From contig NC_135126.1 of NCBI RefSeq assembly GCF_050908995.1, forward strand, positions 1,674,001 to 1,738,000: 64,000 nt of DNA. Direction: 5' to 3'. The DNA comes from Andrena cerasifolii (Eukaryota; Arthropoda; Insecta; Hymenoptera; Andrenidae). Below the pieces are notes generated by a model. That model ran no database searches and was not told the origin of the DNA. It saw nothing but the letters and a program-made list of their open reading frames with translations. Shown here piece by piece: positions 1-10,645 of this stretch (positions are counted from its first letter, which is position 1; each line of letters starts with the position of its first letter). Made by a program: the position numbers and the translations under genes.

Positions 1-149
1 ACACGCTTTTCCAAAAATGGACTTACACCGCTTTAAAAAAACGGTTCAAATTACAAGTCGATGGTTTAGTCCACAAATATTTTATGTCCACTTTTAGCGT
101 TTCGAGAAAAACAGCTTTAAACAAGCAATGGTAGCTACAAGGTACATAC

Positions 150-299
150 GAGGCATTGAGAACAAAAGCGGACTACACATTTTTTGCGAAATTGAGTTAG
201 TGGCAATAATGTATTCCAACAGGCCCTACTGATCATATAAAATAGGAAAAATTAAATTTTTTCCAAAGTGGCTTAGTTCGTTTTTGCTCTCAATGCCTC
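150..299. repeat. Short inverted-repeat element (MITE-like), 150 bp
   Basis: The two ends are inverted copies of each other over about 26 bp: GAGGCATTGAGAACAAAAG at the left and the complement of GAGGCATTGAGAGCAAAAA at the right. The middle is AT-rich and non-coding. I see no clear target-site duplication, so the superfamily cannot be named. The flanks (1-149 and 300-460) are AT-rich with no gene. Confidence 0.5.
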
Positions 300-459
300 A
301 TCCAATGAACAAAAATATAATTTTTGACAAATTTATGATGTACATACAAATATTTAATTTTTATACAGCGTAAAGAACGTAGTCAAGAACTATTTGTTGC
401 ATACAAAAAGTGAAATTTCACAAAAAGTGAACGTACACTATTTTTCCGCACTAAGCTAT

Positions 460-970
460 CGAAATGGTCTGCAACTTTCGCCCTTTCAGGGGCGACTAAT
501 AGAATTTCCCGAAAGCCTGACGTCACACGCGCGGCGCAGCCGGAAAAGTCTCTGCCCTGGAATCCGTTTCACAATTATTCAACGCGGCGCCATCGTCCTG
601 CACCGCCATAAGTTAGAAAGGGCCATTGTGTCCACTTTTCCTCCATAAAGCGTGTCGCGGATCTAATCGTCGGCTAATCGCCCACGCAAATACCTGCGTG
701 CTCTCGCGCGAATCGTTCGAGTGCGTTTCCAAGGAGCCGCTACCCGTGTAGCCAGGTTATTTACTGTCGTATCAAGGCTGGTAGCGGATTCTACGCTACG
801 ACCCGCGCGAGAAGAATGCCGCAACAAAGCTTTTCATCGGTTATTTTCACCACGAGCGATAACATCTTCTTGCCTCTGTTCCTGTCGTGTCTTACAATTG
901 CGGTTCAACCATTTTGTTACCGTGACGATTACGTTAACAGATATCCTTAGCGGTAGGGCTTCGTGTTAAT
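460..970. promoter_or_regulatory. CpG-rich non-coding island with a CRE palindrome
   Basis: This is a GC- and CpG-rich stretch in AT-rich surroundings. It holds a perfect cAMP-response-element palindrome TGACGTCA at 518-525. CCATAAAGC near 645 contains a Hox-like TTTATGG word on the minus strand. The reading frames here have no recognisable protein signature. A distal promoter or enhancer of the gene starting near 3.8 kb is possible; that is inference from composition and position. Confidence 0.3.
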
Positions 971-1248
971 TACATTAATCTTTAGTTTTCGGAGGGTTTT
1001 AGCGGTCCATCGATTTCTTCAACCTTTTCGTTGATTATTTCTGCGGTGATATCGATTAAGTTTGACGTCTAGGGATTTAATTAAATTTAGATTGACTGAA
1101 AATAAATCATAAAGAGATTTTCCATAGTCGTACTATAACGAGAGATATTTAGGACATGTTAATAGGAACTTGAAACTCGTAACTCCTACGAAATACAGAA
1201 GTTATAAGTTCACTTCATGGATGTCCTTCTTTAAACATTTGACAAATA

Positions 1249-2711
1249 GGGAAAAGAGTACAGTGGTTGGCCAGCTGACAGTGATTGGCCCTATTTTGAG
1301 AAATGAAAAATATAAAGAAATACCAATGTTATGCTTTTTTTATATTTAATTATATTTAAAAGCAGATAGGAGACTAGGCTTTGCAGCTTGAAAATTACAG
1401 CGATTCAATAAAAAATCATTAGAGTACAGTTAAAAGTTTTCGAATATTTTAATGTATTTGTGATATTTATATCTCTCATATTCTGTATATATTGATAAAT
1501 AAAGATCAAAGCTTTATGAAAAAATTATTTATTTATTAGAATTATACATATATTATGAAAATTACAGGAGGCCAACAACTGTCATATGAATGATGTTGAA
1601 TAGCAATAATTGGCCGGGCTGCCGGCAACTATTTTATAACCACGATAACGGTAAAACAGTTATTGGCCCTCTATTCATTAGCGGTATTAAAACGGTAATT
1701 TTTAAAAAAAATTCAACATTTACATAATTATAGTGCATTTAAATAAAAAGAAAAACTACTATTAGGTATGTTACATTGTATAGTTATATTTTAAGTTTCT
1801 TCTGATTTGAATTTTAATTGGTGTATTCAAATTCAATTTGCTTATTAAATTTAAATAAATCTCTTCCTGCTTCTTCAAAATTTCTACAATTTATCTACTA
1901 GATAATCACAATTTAATTTTTAACTTTAATTTAATTAATTAATTCAGTAATCAAATTAAATTTGAATAATCCAATGAATTCAATCAAATTTAATTTTTAA
2001 TTCCAATTTAATTATTTAATTAAATGAAATTTGATTGAATTCATTGGATTATTCAAATTTAATTTGATTACTGAATTTATTTAATTAAATTGAAGTTAAA
2101 AATTAAATTGTGATTACCTAGTAGATAAATTGTAGAAATTTTGAAGAAGCAGAAAAAGAGAAAGAAGCAAAAAAAAATAGCAAGGCTGCTAAAGCAGCAA
2201 GAGAAAAACATTAAAAAAGAGAAAATCAATAACAAGGAGAATACTATTCAAAATAAAAGAGCGAAGCCAATAATTATAAGCAATGAAAGATGCCCAAAGA
2301 AAGTATACCTTGTCAGAGATATTAACTGATAAAATATAAGAATAAATATATTTATTTATGTTTAATAAACACACACATACATAAGATATATCCATTTTTA
2401 TTGAATAATTTTAATCCCATTTCTATCATCAAATCACATAACATTTTCTTTTAAGTTATATTATGTGTCAAATAGCGGCCAATCACTGTCGAAATAACGG
2501 CCAATAACTATATTTCTTCGTAGTCAACACATTTTTGTATATTTTCATACATTCTTGATTTTTTTTATAAACTCTATTTATTTTTAAATTATTAGGGGTT
2601 TTCGTATTTATTTATATTGATTTCCATTTCAAATTTACTAAATTCAAATTTATAATTCGATATTTATGTGACACTCTTACATAAGTGGCCAACCATTGTA
2701 CTCTTCACCCC
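1249..2711. mobile_element. TA-type DNA transposon remnant with subterminal iterons (family member 1)
   Basis: The ends are inverted copies over about 24 bp, with core AAGAGTACARTGGTTGGCCA. The left flank is TA (1247-1248) and the right flank has decayed to CA. At least eight copies of the word CAGTKRTTGGCC, in both orientations, crowd the two ends (about 1261, 1278, 1568, 1605, 1655, 2474, 2497, 2684), as expected for transposase-binding iterons. The interior holds a long palindrome (1861-2160). Next to it is a lysine-rich short frame (about 2141-2329) that resembles the basic tail of pogo-like transposases only in composition. The end layout matches two other elements at 20945 and 56515. 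The superfamily (Tc1/mariner/pogo-like) is inferred from the TA flank. Confidence 0.6.
1861..2160. repeat. Long AT-rich palindrome, arms about 130 bp
   Basis: Left arm 1861 to about 1992 and right arm about 2024 to 2160 are near-perfect reverse complements, separated by about 31 bp. The arms begin with CTCTTCCTGCTTCTTCAAAA and end with its near-complement. The palindrome lies wholly inside the element at 1249-2711 and could extrude as a cruciform or fold as a long hairpin RNA. Confidence 0.85.
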
Positions 2712-3821
2712 AATCGCAATTTCGGGAAAGATGATATTAATTATCGAATTAAATCTCAATTATTAATTCACAAAGTCCCGTTTATTTCCCCCTCAAATTT
2801 CTGCACACGATCCTCATTACTGCCTCCCATTGAGTTTCATCCAGAAAATCTTCAGCAAATTGTACAGCGCGCGGATCATCGGTAAAAACGGGGAATGCTC
2901 TGCGCGTGCGCGCGATTCCTTAGTAGGTCGCGCCGCGTCGTCTCGAACGAACTCGTCCCGCGTCGCTTCCACGAGTCAGTCATACAAAGGTGAGTCGGGA
3001 CACAGGACTCCCATAAATCTCTATAATCGCCGGACGAATCGGTAGCGTTCCTCTGGACCGCGTGAGCCAGTCCCGCGTAAGTGTCGTTTAAAAAGTATCT
3101 CGTGTGGATCAGCCGTGTTGTCTCGGGATTTCACGGAGCCACGCGAATGTGCGGAGTGATCGTGTCGGACGTTCGGCGTTCGCGAAGCTGTCGCCGAGGA
3201 GTCCCGCGAATAGGAGAGGAAATGGAAGCTCGGGGAGAAGGAAGAGGAAGCTGTTAACGATAATCGTCGGAGTGAACGACAGGAATTGCATATCGGTTCG
3301 GTGGAAGGTGCTGTCAGTGTGCTAGGATCGTCGGAAGTTGGCGAGGAAGGCGTGCGCCCGCGCGATAGTAGGTCGAGCCGGGCTCGGCGGGGCTCGGCGA
3401 CGGTCGGGCGGCCTCGGCACGCTCGAATTCGAAGTTGGTGGCGGCGGCGCCGCTCAGTGGTCGGTCAGTCAGTCAGTCGCACGCGGCACACGAAAGCCTC
3501 GAGGTCGAGGGAGGTTCGAATACGCGCGAGAAAGCAGAGCAACCGAGGCGGAAGAGGAGCTGGGCCCAAGGTGAAGGGAAGGAACGGATCGGTGTCTCGA
3601 GGAAAACAAAACGGAGTGCGGAGGCGATACAGCGAGGTCGTGCGTCGCGCGTTCCGTTCGCGTGAAGACTGGAGCCGATTTAGCGAGCGGGTCGATCTCT
3701 CCCTCAACTTGAGAGATCGACTGAGCACACCTGCAACCGGCCTGCTCGGCGGTACCTTCCGGGAGGCGGGGGAGAAGCTGTCAAAAGTGAGATACTACGG
3801 AGGAGCAGCGGGGCAGACGAG
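2712..3821 (+). promoter_or_regulatory. CpG-rich promoter and 5' leader of the gene starting at 3822
   Basis: From about 2870 the composition switches abruptly from AT-rich to CpG-rich and stays so up to the exon at 3822. No TATA box is obvious. Two initiator-like clusters are visible: GAGTCAGTCAT near 2973, and repeated TCAGTC near 3463-3480. A consensus splice donor follows AAAG at 2989 (GTGAGT from 2990), so an alternative upstream leader exon could end there. After the small upstream frame at 3147-3257 there is no further ATG before 3822. Transcription start and leader length are inferred, not seen. Confidence 0.45.
3147..3257 (+). other. Upstream open reading frame in the 5' leader, 36 codons
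   Basis: An ATG at 3147 opens a 36-codon frame ending with TAA at 3255-3257, entirely inside the CpG-rich leader. It encodes an Arg/Gly/Glu-rich peptide with no family resemblance. If the transcript begins upstream of it, it would be translated before the main start at 3822 and could lower translation of the main frame. It is not proposed as a protein gene. Confidence 0.3.
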
Positions 3822-3857
3822 ATGGTGTACGGAGGGGGCTTCGACATGGTGGAAACG
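3822..3857 (+). CDS. First coding exon of an unidentified gene (5' partial)
   Basis: ATG at 3822 sits in a good initiation context (G at -3, G at +4) and opens MVYGGGFDMVET. The exon ends after codon 12 at 3857, followed at once by the consensus donor GTGAGT (phase 0). It lies at the downstream edge of the window's strongest CpG-rich island and is the first ATG after the leader's upstream frame. Reading on past the donor gives no conserved protein, which supports splicing there. I do not recognise the N-terminus and find no second exon in the window, so the first intron would have to be very long. Alternatives are a chance ATG in a CpG island, or a leader exon whose real start lies further downstream. 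A start exon followed by a long intron is common in insect developmental regulators, but nothing here names the gene. Confidence 0.42.
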
Positions 3858-4584
3858 GTGAGTCGGTTTTCGTTTGTTTCTCGCGACGAATAAAAATGTG
3901 GTTTAAACATGTCGGGCTGCGCGAGGAATATTGTACAGCTCGTTTGTATGCGTACGGTGGCATTGTTTCGTGGCTGAAGGATCTGTAGTTGGAACTTTTC
4001 TTGTTCCGATTCTCTTCTGATAGATGACCCCACGTCGATGCAGTGGTAATAGTAAGGAATTACAAACGCACGCAGTGACGAGCCTGTGTTTAGAAAGTAG
4101 CAAATTCTCATTTAAACTCGCGCTGAAAGGGGCTGCTCGCGAACGATAGAACACATACGTAGGAAGTACAGTGGCGCCAAAACTGTCACCGTTCAAACGT
4201 ATCTTAGGCGCGTCACGTATATAATTGAAATTACGCGGTAACATTGAAATGTGTTATTGAAAATAATTAGAGGTTGGCATGGAGATAGTACTGTACATTT
4301 CACGTAGTAACATTTTTATTGAATAACTAATTTATACAATTTATCGACATCTTTTAAATATTAATGCAATCCGATATTAGATGCTTTTGCTTAAATATTA
4401 AGTATTAATTTCGATACTAAATGCAACTTAATATAAAACACTATAAAGAATAGTTCATTCTTAGTTTTAGGTTCGTATGGTTAGGCTTATTAACACTTCC
4501 TAGTGCTGCCTCGCCTTTACTCTAATTTTACTATCTCTATATGTATTATATAATCCACCTAATGAGTAATAAAGTCGTAATAAT
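3858..4584 (+). other. Beginning of putative first intron; no gene
   Basis: After the donor the sequence falls to AT-rich within a few hundred bases. Frames on both strands are short and unremarkable. A TAATAATAAT run near 4577-4596 leads into the tandem array. Confidence 0.4.
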
Positions 4585-5437
4585 AATAATAATAATCACA
4601 GCTTGATAATAAGTCCGCTGTATATCTTCAAAATACTGAGCTGAGCTCGTGAAATACTAAAACTAAAAATAATAATAATAACAGTATCATACTTAGTATT
4701 TATTTCTTAGCATTAAATAATAAGCAAATAATAATAATCACAGTTTGATAACAATTTCGCTGTAAATCTTCAAAATACTGAGCTGAGCTCGTGAAATATT
4801 AAAACTAAAAATAATAATAATAACAGTATCATACTTAGTATTAATTTCTTAGCATTAAATAATAAGCAAACAATAACAATCACAGCTTGATAATAAGTCC
4901 GCGATAAATCTTCAAAATACTCAGCTGAGCTCGTGAAATACTGAAACTAAAAATCATAATAATAACAGTATCATACTTAGTATTTATTTCTTAGCATTAA
5001 ATAATAAGCAAATAATAACAATCACAGCTTGATAATAAGTCCGCGAAAAATCTTCAAAATACTGAACTGAGCTCGTTAAATACTGAAACTAAAAATCATA
5101 ATAATAACAGTATCATACTTAGTATTTATTTCTTAGAATTAAATAATAAGCAAATAATAACAATCACAGCTTGATAATAAGTCCGCTGTATATCTTCCAA
5201 ATACTGAGCTGAGCTCGTGAAATACTAAAACTAAAAATAATAATAATAACAGTATCATACTTAGTATTTATTTCTTAGCATTAAATAATAAGCAAATAAT
5301 AACAATCACAGCTTGATAATAAGTCCGCGATAAATCTTCAAAATACTCAGCTGAGCTCGTGAAATATTAAAACTAAAAATAATAATAATAACAGTATCAT
5401 ACTTAGTATTTATTTCTTAGCATTAAATAACAAACAA
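4585..5437. repeat. Tandem array, 142-bp unit, six copies
   Basis: The landmark CACAGCTTGATAATAAGTCC recurs at 4597, 4739, 4881, 5023, 5165 and 5307, exactly 142 bp apart each time. Each unit carries the small palindrome GAGCTGAGCTC and the string CAGTATCATACTTAGTATT. Copies differ by only a few substitutions (CTGTATATC versus CGATAAATC after the landmark) and no length changes, so the array is young or homogenised. It has no coding content. Confidence 0.95.
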
Positions 5438-6216
5438 TTCCTGATAATTGCAAAAGTAGTTAACTGCTCTAAACAATCCTAAACATATAAACTCAAGCGT
5501 CCAAGCTGAGTATTGAAATTGAACACTCGTTTTGAACGACGCATCTGTTCCCGCCAAAACAATTACTTTCCCAAAATGTTGCATTCCTCAAATTTCCACG
5601 ATACAGCCAACTCATTGAAGGTAGCGTAGCGAATTCGGCGTTGGTTTAAATGGTGCCTGAAGTAGAACACGACTTCGAAGCAGGAACATTTTGCACGCTA
5701 GACGCAGTCGCAGTAATTAGAATTAATTTGACCGAACCGTTTTAGAAAGAGCGGGTGTTTTACAAGTGAAATGCTACCTGAGTCGGTTGCTTGATGATAA
5801 TGAGCAAAAACGTCAGTACGTGAACGAGTTAACGGTTCCGTTGGTTGACGAGAATCGCAGATTACAACGTAGCCTCTGTTAATTTTTCGCTGGGGCTTCA
5901 AATCATGTGGGAGAGCTATTCGTAGCATCTGTCCTTTCGTTAGTTGACTCTGGAATTGCGCTCGACGGGGCGCATTTGCAAACCGGCACGATACACTTAT
6001 CTGTCTTGAATATCTATGTCCGATGGATAAAAGGCAGAATTTCAGGAAAAACTGCGACACGCGCAACAACCACGTTGCATAACAGTTTTCGTGCGTACTT
6101 AGGGACAAGTAAATCGTGTCGAGCAGCGATTTCTTTTGCAGATTATCCGAAACCTCTTTCAACCATCAACAATAACCTATTAGTGTATCATCCTCGTATA
6201 TTTAGATGTGATTTCA
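5438..6216. other. Unique sequence, no gene supported
   Basis: Moderate GC, non-repetitive. A minus-strand frame of about 154 codons (5698-6162) has no recognisable motif, no splice-site framework and mixed codon use, so I do not call it. Confidence 0.4.
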
Positions 6217-6224
6217 TATTTTAT

Positions 6225-7158
6225 CAGTGGCGGATTTAAGAAAAAAGGCTCAGGTGGCAAACGTTCTGAAGGGCCCATTTTTTGGAGGAAAATGAAGAGG
6301 TAGTTTACTAAAAACGGGCTAAGGGTAATATTACAGGAAAAAATATAGTGTTTGGTTAAAATCATATTTTTTTTTAAGAAAGGGCCCTATGGGGTCCTTC
6401 TAGGCAGGGCCCATTTTTCTGGAAAATGCAGAGGTAGTTTACTAAAAATAGGCCAAGTGTAGTAGTACGAAAAAAATGTAGTGTTTGGAACCTATACGTA
6501 ATCACAACTTTCTTAGGGCCTGGGGTCCTGCGGGGGCCTTTTGTGCAGGGGCCTAGGCGTCAACTGCTCATCAGCCGCCTTCATTTACTAAAAACGGGCT
6601 AAGTGTAGTAGTACAGGAAAAAATATAGTATTTGGTTAAAATAATATTTTCTTTTTGAAGAAAGCGCCCTAGGGGGTCCTTCTGGGCAGGGCCCATTTTT
6701 CTGGAAAATGCAGAGGTAGTTTACTAAAAATGGGCCAAGTGTAGTAGTACGAAAAAAATGTAGTGTTTGGAACCTATATGTAATCATAACTTTTTTGGAG
6801 CATGAGGCCCTGCGGGGGCCTTTTGTGCAGGGGCCTAGGCGGCAACTGCCCATCAGCCGCCTTAATTTACTAAAAACAGGCTAAGTGTAGTAGTACAGGA
6901 AAAAATATAGTTTTTCGTTAAAATCATATTTTTTTTAAGAAAGGGCCCTAGCGGGTCCTTCTAGGCAGGGCCCATTTTTCTGGAAAATTCAGAGGTAGTT
7001 TACTAAAAATGGGCCGAGTGTAGTAGTACGAAAAAAATGTAGTGTTTGGAACCTATACGTAATCACAACTTTTTTGGGGCATGGGGCCCTGCGGGGGCCT
7101 TTTGTGCAGGGCCCTAGGCGGCAACTGCTCATCAGCCGCCCTGTTAAATCCACCACTG
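6225..7158. mobile_element. Non-autonomous hAT-like transposon with 8-bp target duplication
   Basis: The ends are CAGTGGCGGATTTAA and the inverse of CAGTGGTGGATTTAA. They are flanked by a perfect 8-bp direct repeat TATTTTAT (6217-6224 and 7159-7166), which fixes both boundaries and points to the hAT superfamily. The interior is three tandem copies of a unit of about 281 bp and encodes nothing recognisable. Confidence 0.85.
6307..7140. repeat. Internal tandem repeat of the hAT-like element, about 281 bp x 3
   Basis: ACTAAAAACRGGCTAAG starts at 6307, 6587 and 6869, giving periods of 280 and 282 bp. Each unit is itself two diverged halves: one with TACAGGAAAAAATATAG, the other with TACGAAAAAAATGTAG. 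Each ends in a G-rich segment with GGGGGCCTTTTGTGCAGGG. The right end of the last unit runs into the TIR. Confidence 0.85.
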
Positions 7159-7166
7159 TATTTTAT

Positions 7167-9128
7167 ATATTTCTGCAAGGTTTTTTTAAGAGTTTTGTAT
7201 AAGATTTTCATTAATATTGAAGGGAATATATTAAACTTTAACAAACCAGCACTGTTGTCCTATAATTACTAATACTACTTACTAGTCATTTGATTAGCGA
7301 TGTCGTATAATAAAAACGAATTTCAACGGATCATTTGAATTTTTTTTCGTCGTCATTTCGATTGACTTTCGTAACCGACTTGCTTCGATTATCTAATTGC
7401 ACGTACGTTTTGTGATGCAATTCGAGAATAAGTTTCATCTTCATAAGCTTGAGGACAATGTCCACATTTTTATTCAAGATTCATTAAAATTTAAACGTCT
7501 TTTATGTCCAATATTTTTTCGGAGAAGAAAATGTATAGTCAAACGAATGTTTTCTCCTGTCGAAGTATATGCCTCTCTTAAGATTTAATCGGTGGACGAT
7601 TGAATATCATTGAAATTATTCAGACGTTACGTATTTATCTTCCTCGTGGATCGATTAACAGATTCGCTTGTTATGAACGCATTGTCCCAGTTTGTTTAAG
7701 TAGATACGGCCCTGTCGTAGAAAGACACAAACAGTTGTCGGAAATGGTCGCGCGGAAGGCTAACTTTCGAATCTACTTCTACTAAACTCGATGGAGTGAG
7801 GTACGAGAAATTCTTGTACGTAATGGAAAATTTTCTGGTAAAATTGGAATCGAAACGCTGCTCCATTCCCTCCAAATCTCACACAGGTATTCAAATTTAG
7901 AATTCGGTTCACCCACAATGAAAACCGTGAATATTGTTTGAAAGACGCTGGAGAGCTTGAGCTCCAGCTAGACTAACTTCTTAGTAACCTCTAGCAGTCT
8001 TTCTAGATTATTTTCAAAACCCACGAAAGCTTTATCTGGCAATGTACACGAGAAAAAGTCGAAGCACTGCGTGAGAATTGATAGGAGGAAGCGATTAATT
8101 GATTACTTCATTATCTCACTTCTCCGACGATGAACTCTGCGCGATGCAGACGCTAAAATTATTTTGTTGCCTGTCAACGTTTCTTGTAAATACCAGATAA
8201 TTATGCCGTCGAGAGTTTCGCCTCCATAATTCATTTACCTTGCCTGGAGAAAAGTAAGCGCCGTTCTTTGAGATTTCTGTAGGTATAGACCGTGAAACGA
8301 GCTGCCCGGATCGTTCGATTCATTTTCGTGCTACAGTTTCGCGTGACTTTAACGAAATTGGTATTCGTGTGTTTCGTTTGCAACAATTGCTCCGTGCCAC
8401 GAGTCTTTCCTGACACCCGTATTGTCAGGTAATTTTTTCGTTTTTTTTTCTTCTCACAGTCGAGTGGTTAATGTGTATGCTCTGTAATAGAATTATGTAT
8501 TCATGAAAGGGAGCTCTATAAGGCCCGACGACATGAATTTTGCATTACCATATCCACGTGTTAGATGTGTCTAAAATTTCGCCGCTCTGCACAGTCACCG
8601 TTCGACCTTCGCTTCTCGCATTTAATTTTTATTTTGCCACTGCTCGGGCGTATCTTATCGACGTCTTCAGCGTTCTTCAAATCTCTTAACAAACTATTCG
8701 TTGGCTCGTACTCCGTGCTTATTGAAATCTGTATTTCACTGCGTGTTTGCACTGGATCGATCATTGGCAAACTCACCCTGGAAATCCCAGGAATAACCAA
8801 GTACCCTACATCATCGTTAAGTCACTCCTCACTCCCACGCGTGCGAAATTTTCCACGACTGATAATGGTTATTAATCTGACAGTATCAGAGATCTGCAAT
8901 GTTCAAATGCTCGCTACTGAAAGGACAGAAAGGAACACGGCTGCAGCTGCAATCTGACAATCAGCATTTTATTAGCAAACTTTCTAGCAAGTCTGATAAC
9001 ACGTGCAGTAGTTACGAAGCGTTTACTCTAAATGCGAGCTTGACTAGAATGTGAATGAAGTGGTGTGGAATTATGAAAAAAAATTCTTTCTCTTCCAATA
9101 TCTTCCCAAGGTCCCCTCTGACGCCCAA
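7167..9128. other. Unique AT-rich sequence, no gene
   Basis: Frames of up to 130 codons (8565-8957, +) occur but lack any domain, and their codon use resembles the flanks. A mild GC rise near 8120-8420 and 8560-8940 may be conserved non-coding sequence. No inverted repeat was found. Confidence 0.35.
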
Positions 9129-9132
9129 TTAA

Positions 9133-10393
9133 GGTAGTTCCTGAATATTCTACTAAATTCAAGAATTCCTTTAAATTTCGTTCAAAACTAATTTCGAATA
9201 CAAGAAACCCTTGTACAAAGTTTAAAATGAATTTACCATATAGTTAGCGAGAAATCGTTAATTAAAGTTGATGCATTTTATCATAGTGGAATATGACTGA
9301 GTCGGAAAAAGGGGGTTATTGTTTCAGGTTTTCTTCTGAAACAGGAAAACTATATTCAAGAAGTGTACCAAAATTGGCACAAGAGTACATCGAAATGTCA
9401 CGAAATGAATTTATTAATTTCTGCGAAACTAACCACATGGTTTCTTCGCAAGTGCCCATAAAAAATAGGTTCACCTGCAAATATTTTAGAAATTAAGTAG
9501 AGCAGTCAACGTGGCAACGTCGCACAATCGATATGTTCAGATATTTAAATAGCGAACGAAGCTTCAAATTCATGTGAACATTTTTTCTGACATTTTGGTT
9601 ATAAAAGACGCTCCGAATGTATGCGACGTTGTCAGATCTGCTGCTCCAATTCACTACGCTAACCAATTTAATATTCTATTTTCGTATTACAATTATTTAT
9701 ATTAACATTGAACTTTTTAATATATACACACGGTAGTTCCTAACCAACTGCGTTAGTGAAATTCGAGTTAGGTAATAAACGATAAATATAAAGTAGTATG
9801 ATACTATAGAAATAATAATAATAATTTTTAACATCATGTATATATATTTTAAAAAGTTCAACGTTAATATAAATATTTGTAATGCGAAAATAGAATATTA
9901 AATTGTATAGCGTAGTGAATTGGAGCAGCAGATCTGACAACGTCGCATACATTCGGAGCGTCTTTTATAACCAAAATGTCAGAAAAAATGTTCATATGAA
10001 TTTGAATCGTCGTTTGCTATTTAAATGTCTGAACATACCGAAAAAAATTGCACGTTAACCTATATTTTATGGGCATTTACGAAGAAACCATGTGGACAGT
10101 TTTGCAGAAATTAATAAATTCATTTCCTGACGTACCGATGTACTTTTTTGCTAATTTTGGTACACTTCTTGAATATAGTTATCCTGTTTCAGAAGAAAAA
10201 AGAAATTATAACCCCTTTTTTCGACTCTGCCATATGCCACTGTGTTAAAATGCATCAACTTTAATTAACAATTTCTCGCTAACTATCTGGTAAATCGATT
10301 TTAAACTTTGTACAAGGGTGTGTTGTATTCCAAATTAGTTTTGAACGAAATTTGATAGAATTCTTGTATTTATTAGATTATTCAGGAACTACC
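9133..10393. mobile_element. TTAA-flanked giant palindromic foldback element, 1.26 kb
   Basis: Both ends are GGTAGTTCCTGAAT in inverted orientation, each abutting TTAA (9129-9132 and 10394-10397), the duplication used by piggyBac and Kolobok transposases. Left arm 9133 to about 9727 and right arm about 9836 to 10393 are reverse complements, with a central spacer of about 105 bp. The terminal word GGTAGTTCCT reappears in the spacer at about 9733. Arm identity is high but not perfect. No transposase reading frame remains. Confidence 0.85.
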
Positions 10394-10435
10394 TTAAACG
10401 ATCCTATTAAATACGTCCAACGATCCAACTAATAA

Positions 10436-10645
10436 TCTTAATATATAAAGCAGAAAGTATTTGTGTGTGTGTCTGACGCCTAAAAACTTTCGAACAGTAA
10501 ACTCTGGGGTCACGAAGTGTGTTCCAGCTCATTCTGCCTAACTAATCCAGACGAACGTGACTATTTTCACAAAAAGAAATAAATAAAAATTTTTTTATAT
10601 AAAATCAGAATCTAAATTTCGGACGACGCCGAGTAGTAAAGCTAG
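10436..10645 (+). mobile_element. Short non-autonomous Helitron (HINE-like)
   Basis: The stretch begins with TC after an A and ends with CTAG followed by a T, the A|T insertion and TC...CTRR ends expected of Helitrons. The 5' part (TATATAAAGCAGAAAG then a TGTGTGTG run and TCTGACGCC) and the 3' part (GACGACGCCGAGTAGTAAAG then CTAG) match the common arthropod Helitron end pattern. The 3' hairpin is weak. At 210 bp it cannot encode a helicase. It lies only about 40 bp from the preceding foldback element. Confidence 0.5.

Noticed and set aside
2141..2329. Lysine-rich 62-codon frame as a stand-alone gene
   Set aside because: It starts in the arm of a transposon palindrome, has no ATG in good context, and is A-rich low complexity. 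At most a transposase tail remnant.
3286..3861. 191-codon frame across the CpG-rich leader
   Set aside because: It has no ATG start in frame, is Arg/Ser/Gly-rich, and runs through the splice donor at 3857 in a different frame from the proposed exon.
4597..5330. Resemblance of ATCACAGCTTGATAA in the 142-bp repeat to the miR-2 family seed (TATCACAG)
   Set aside because: The flanking sequence does not form a miRNA-type hairpin, and the word is repeated with the tandem unit. Chance similarity.
5698..6162. 154-codon minus-strand reading frame
   Set aside because: No recognisable motif or exon signals, and an overlapping open frame on the other strand. Treated as chance.
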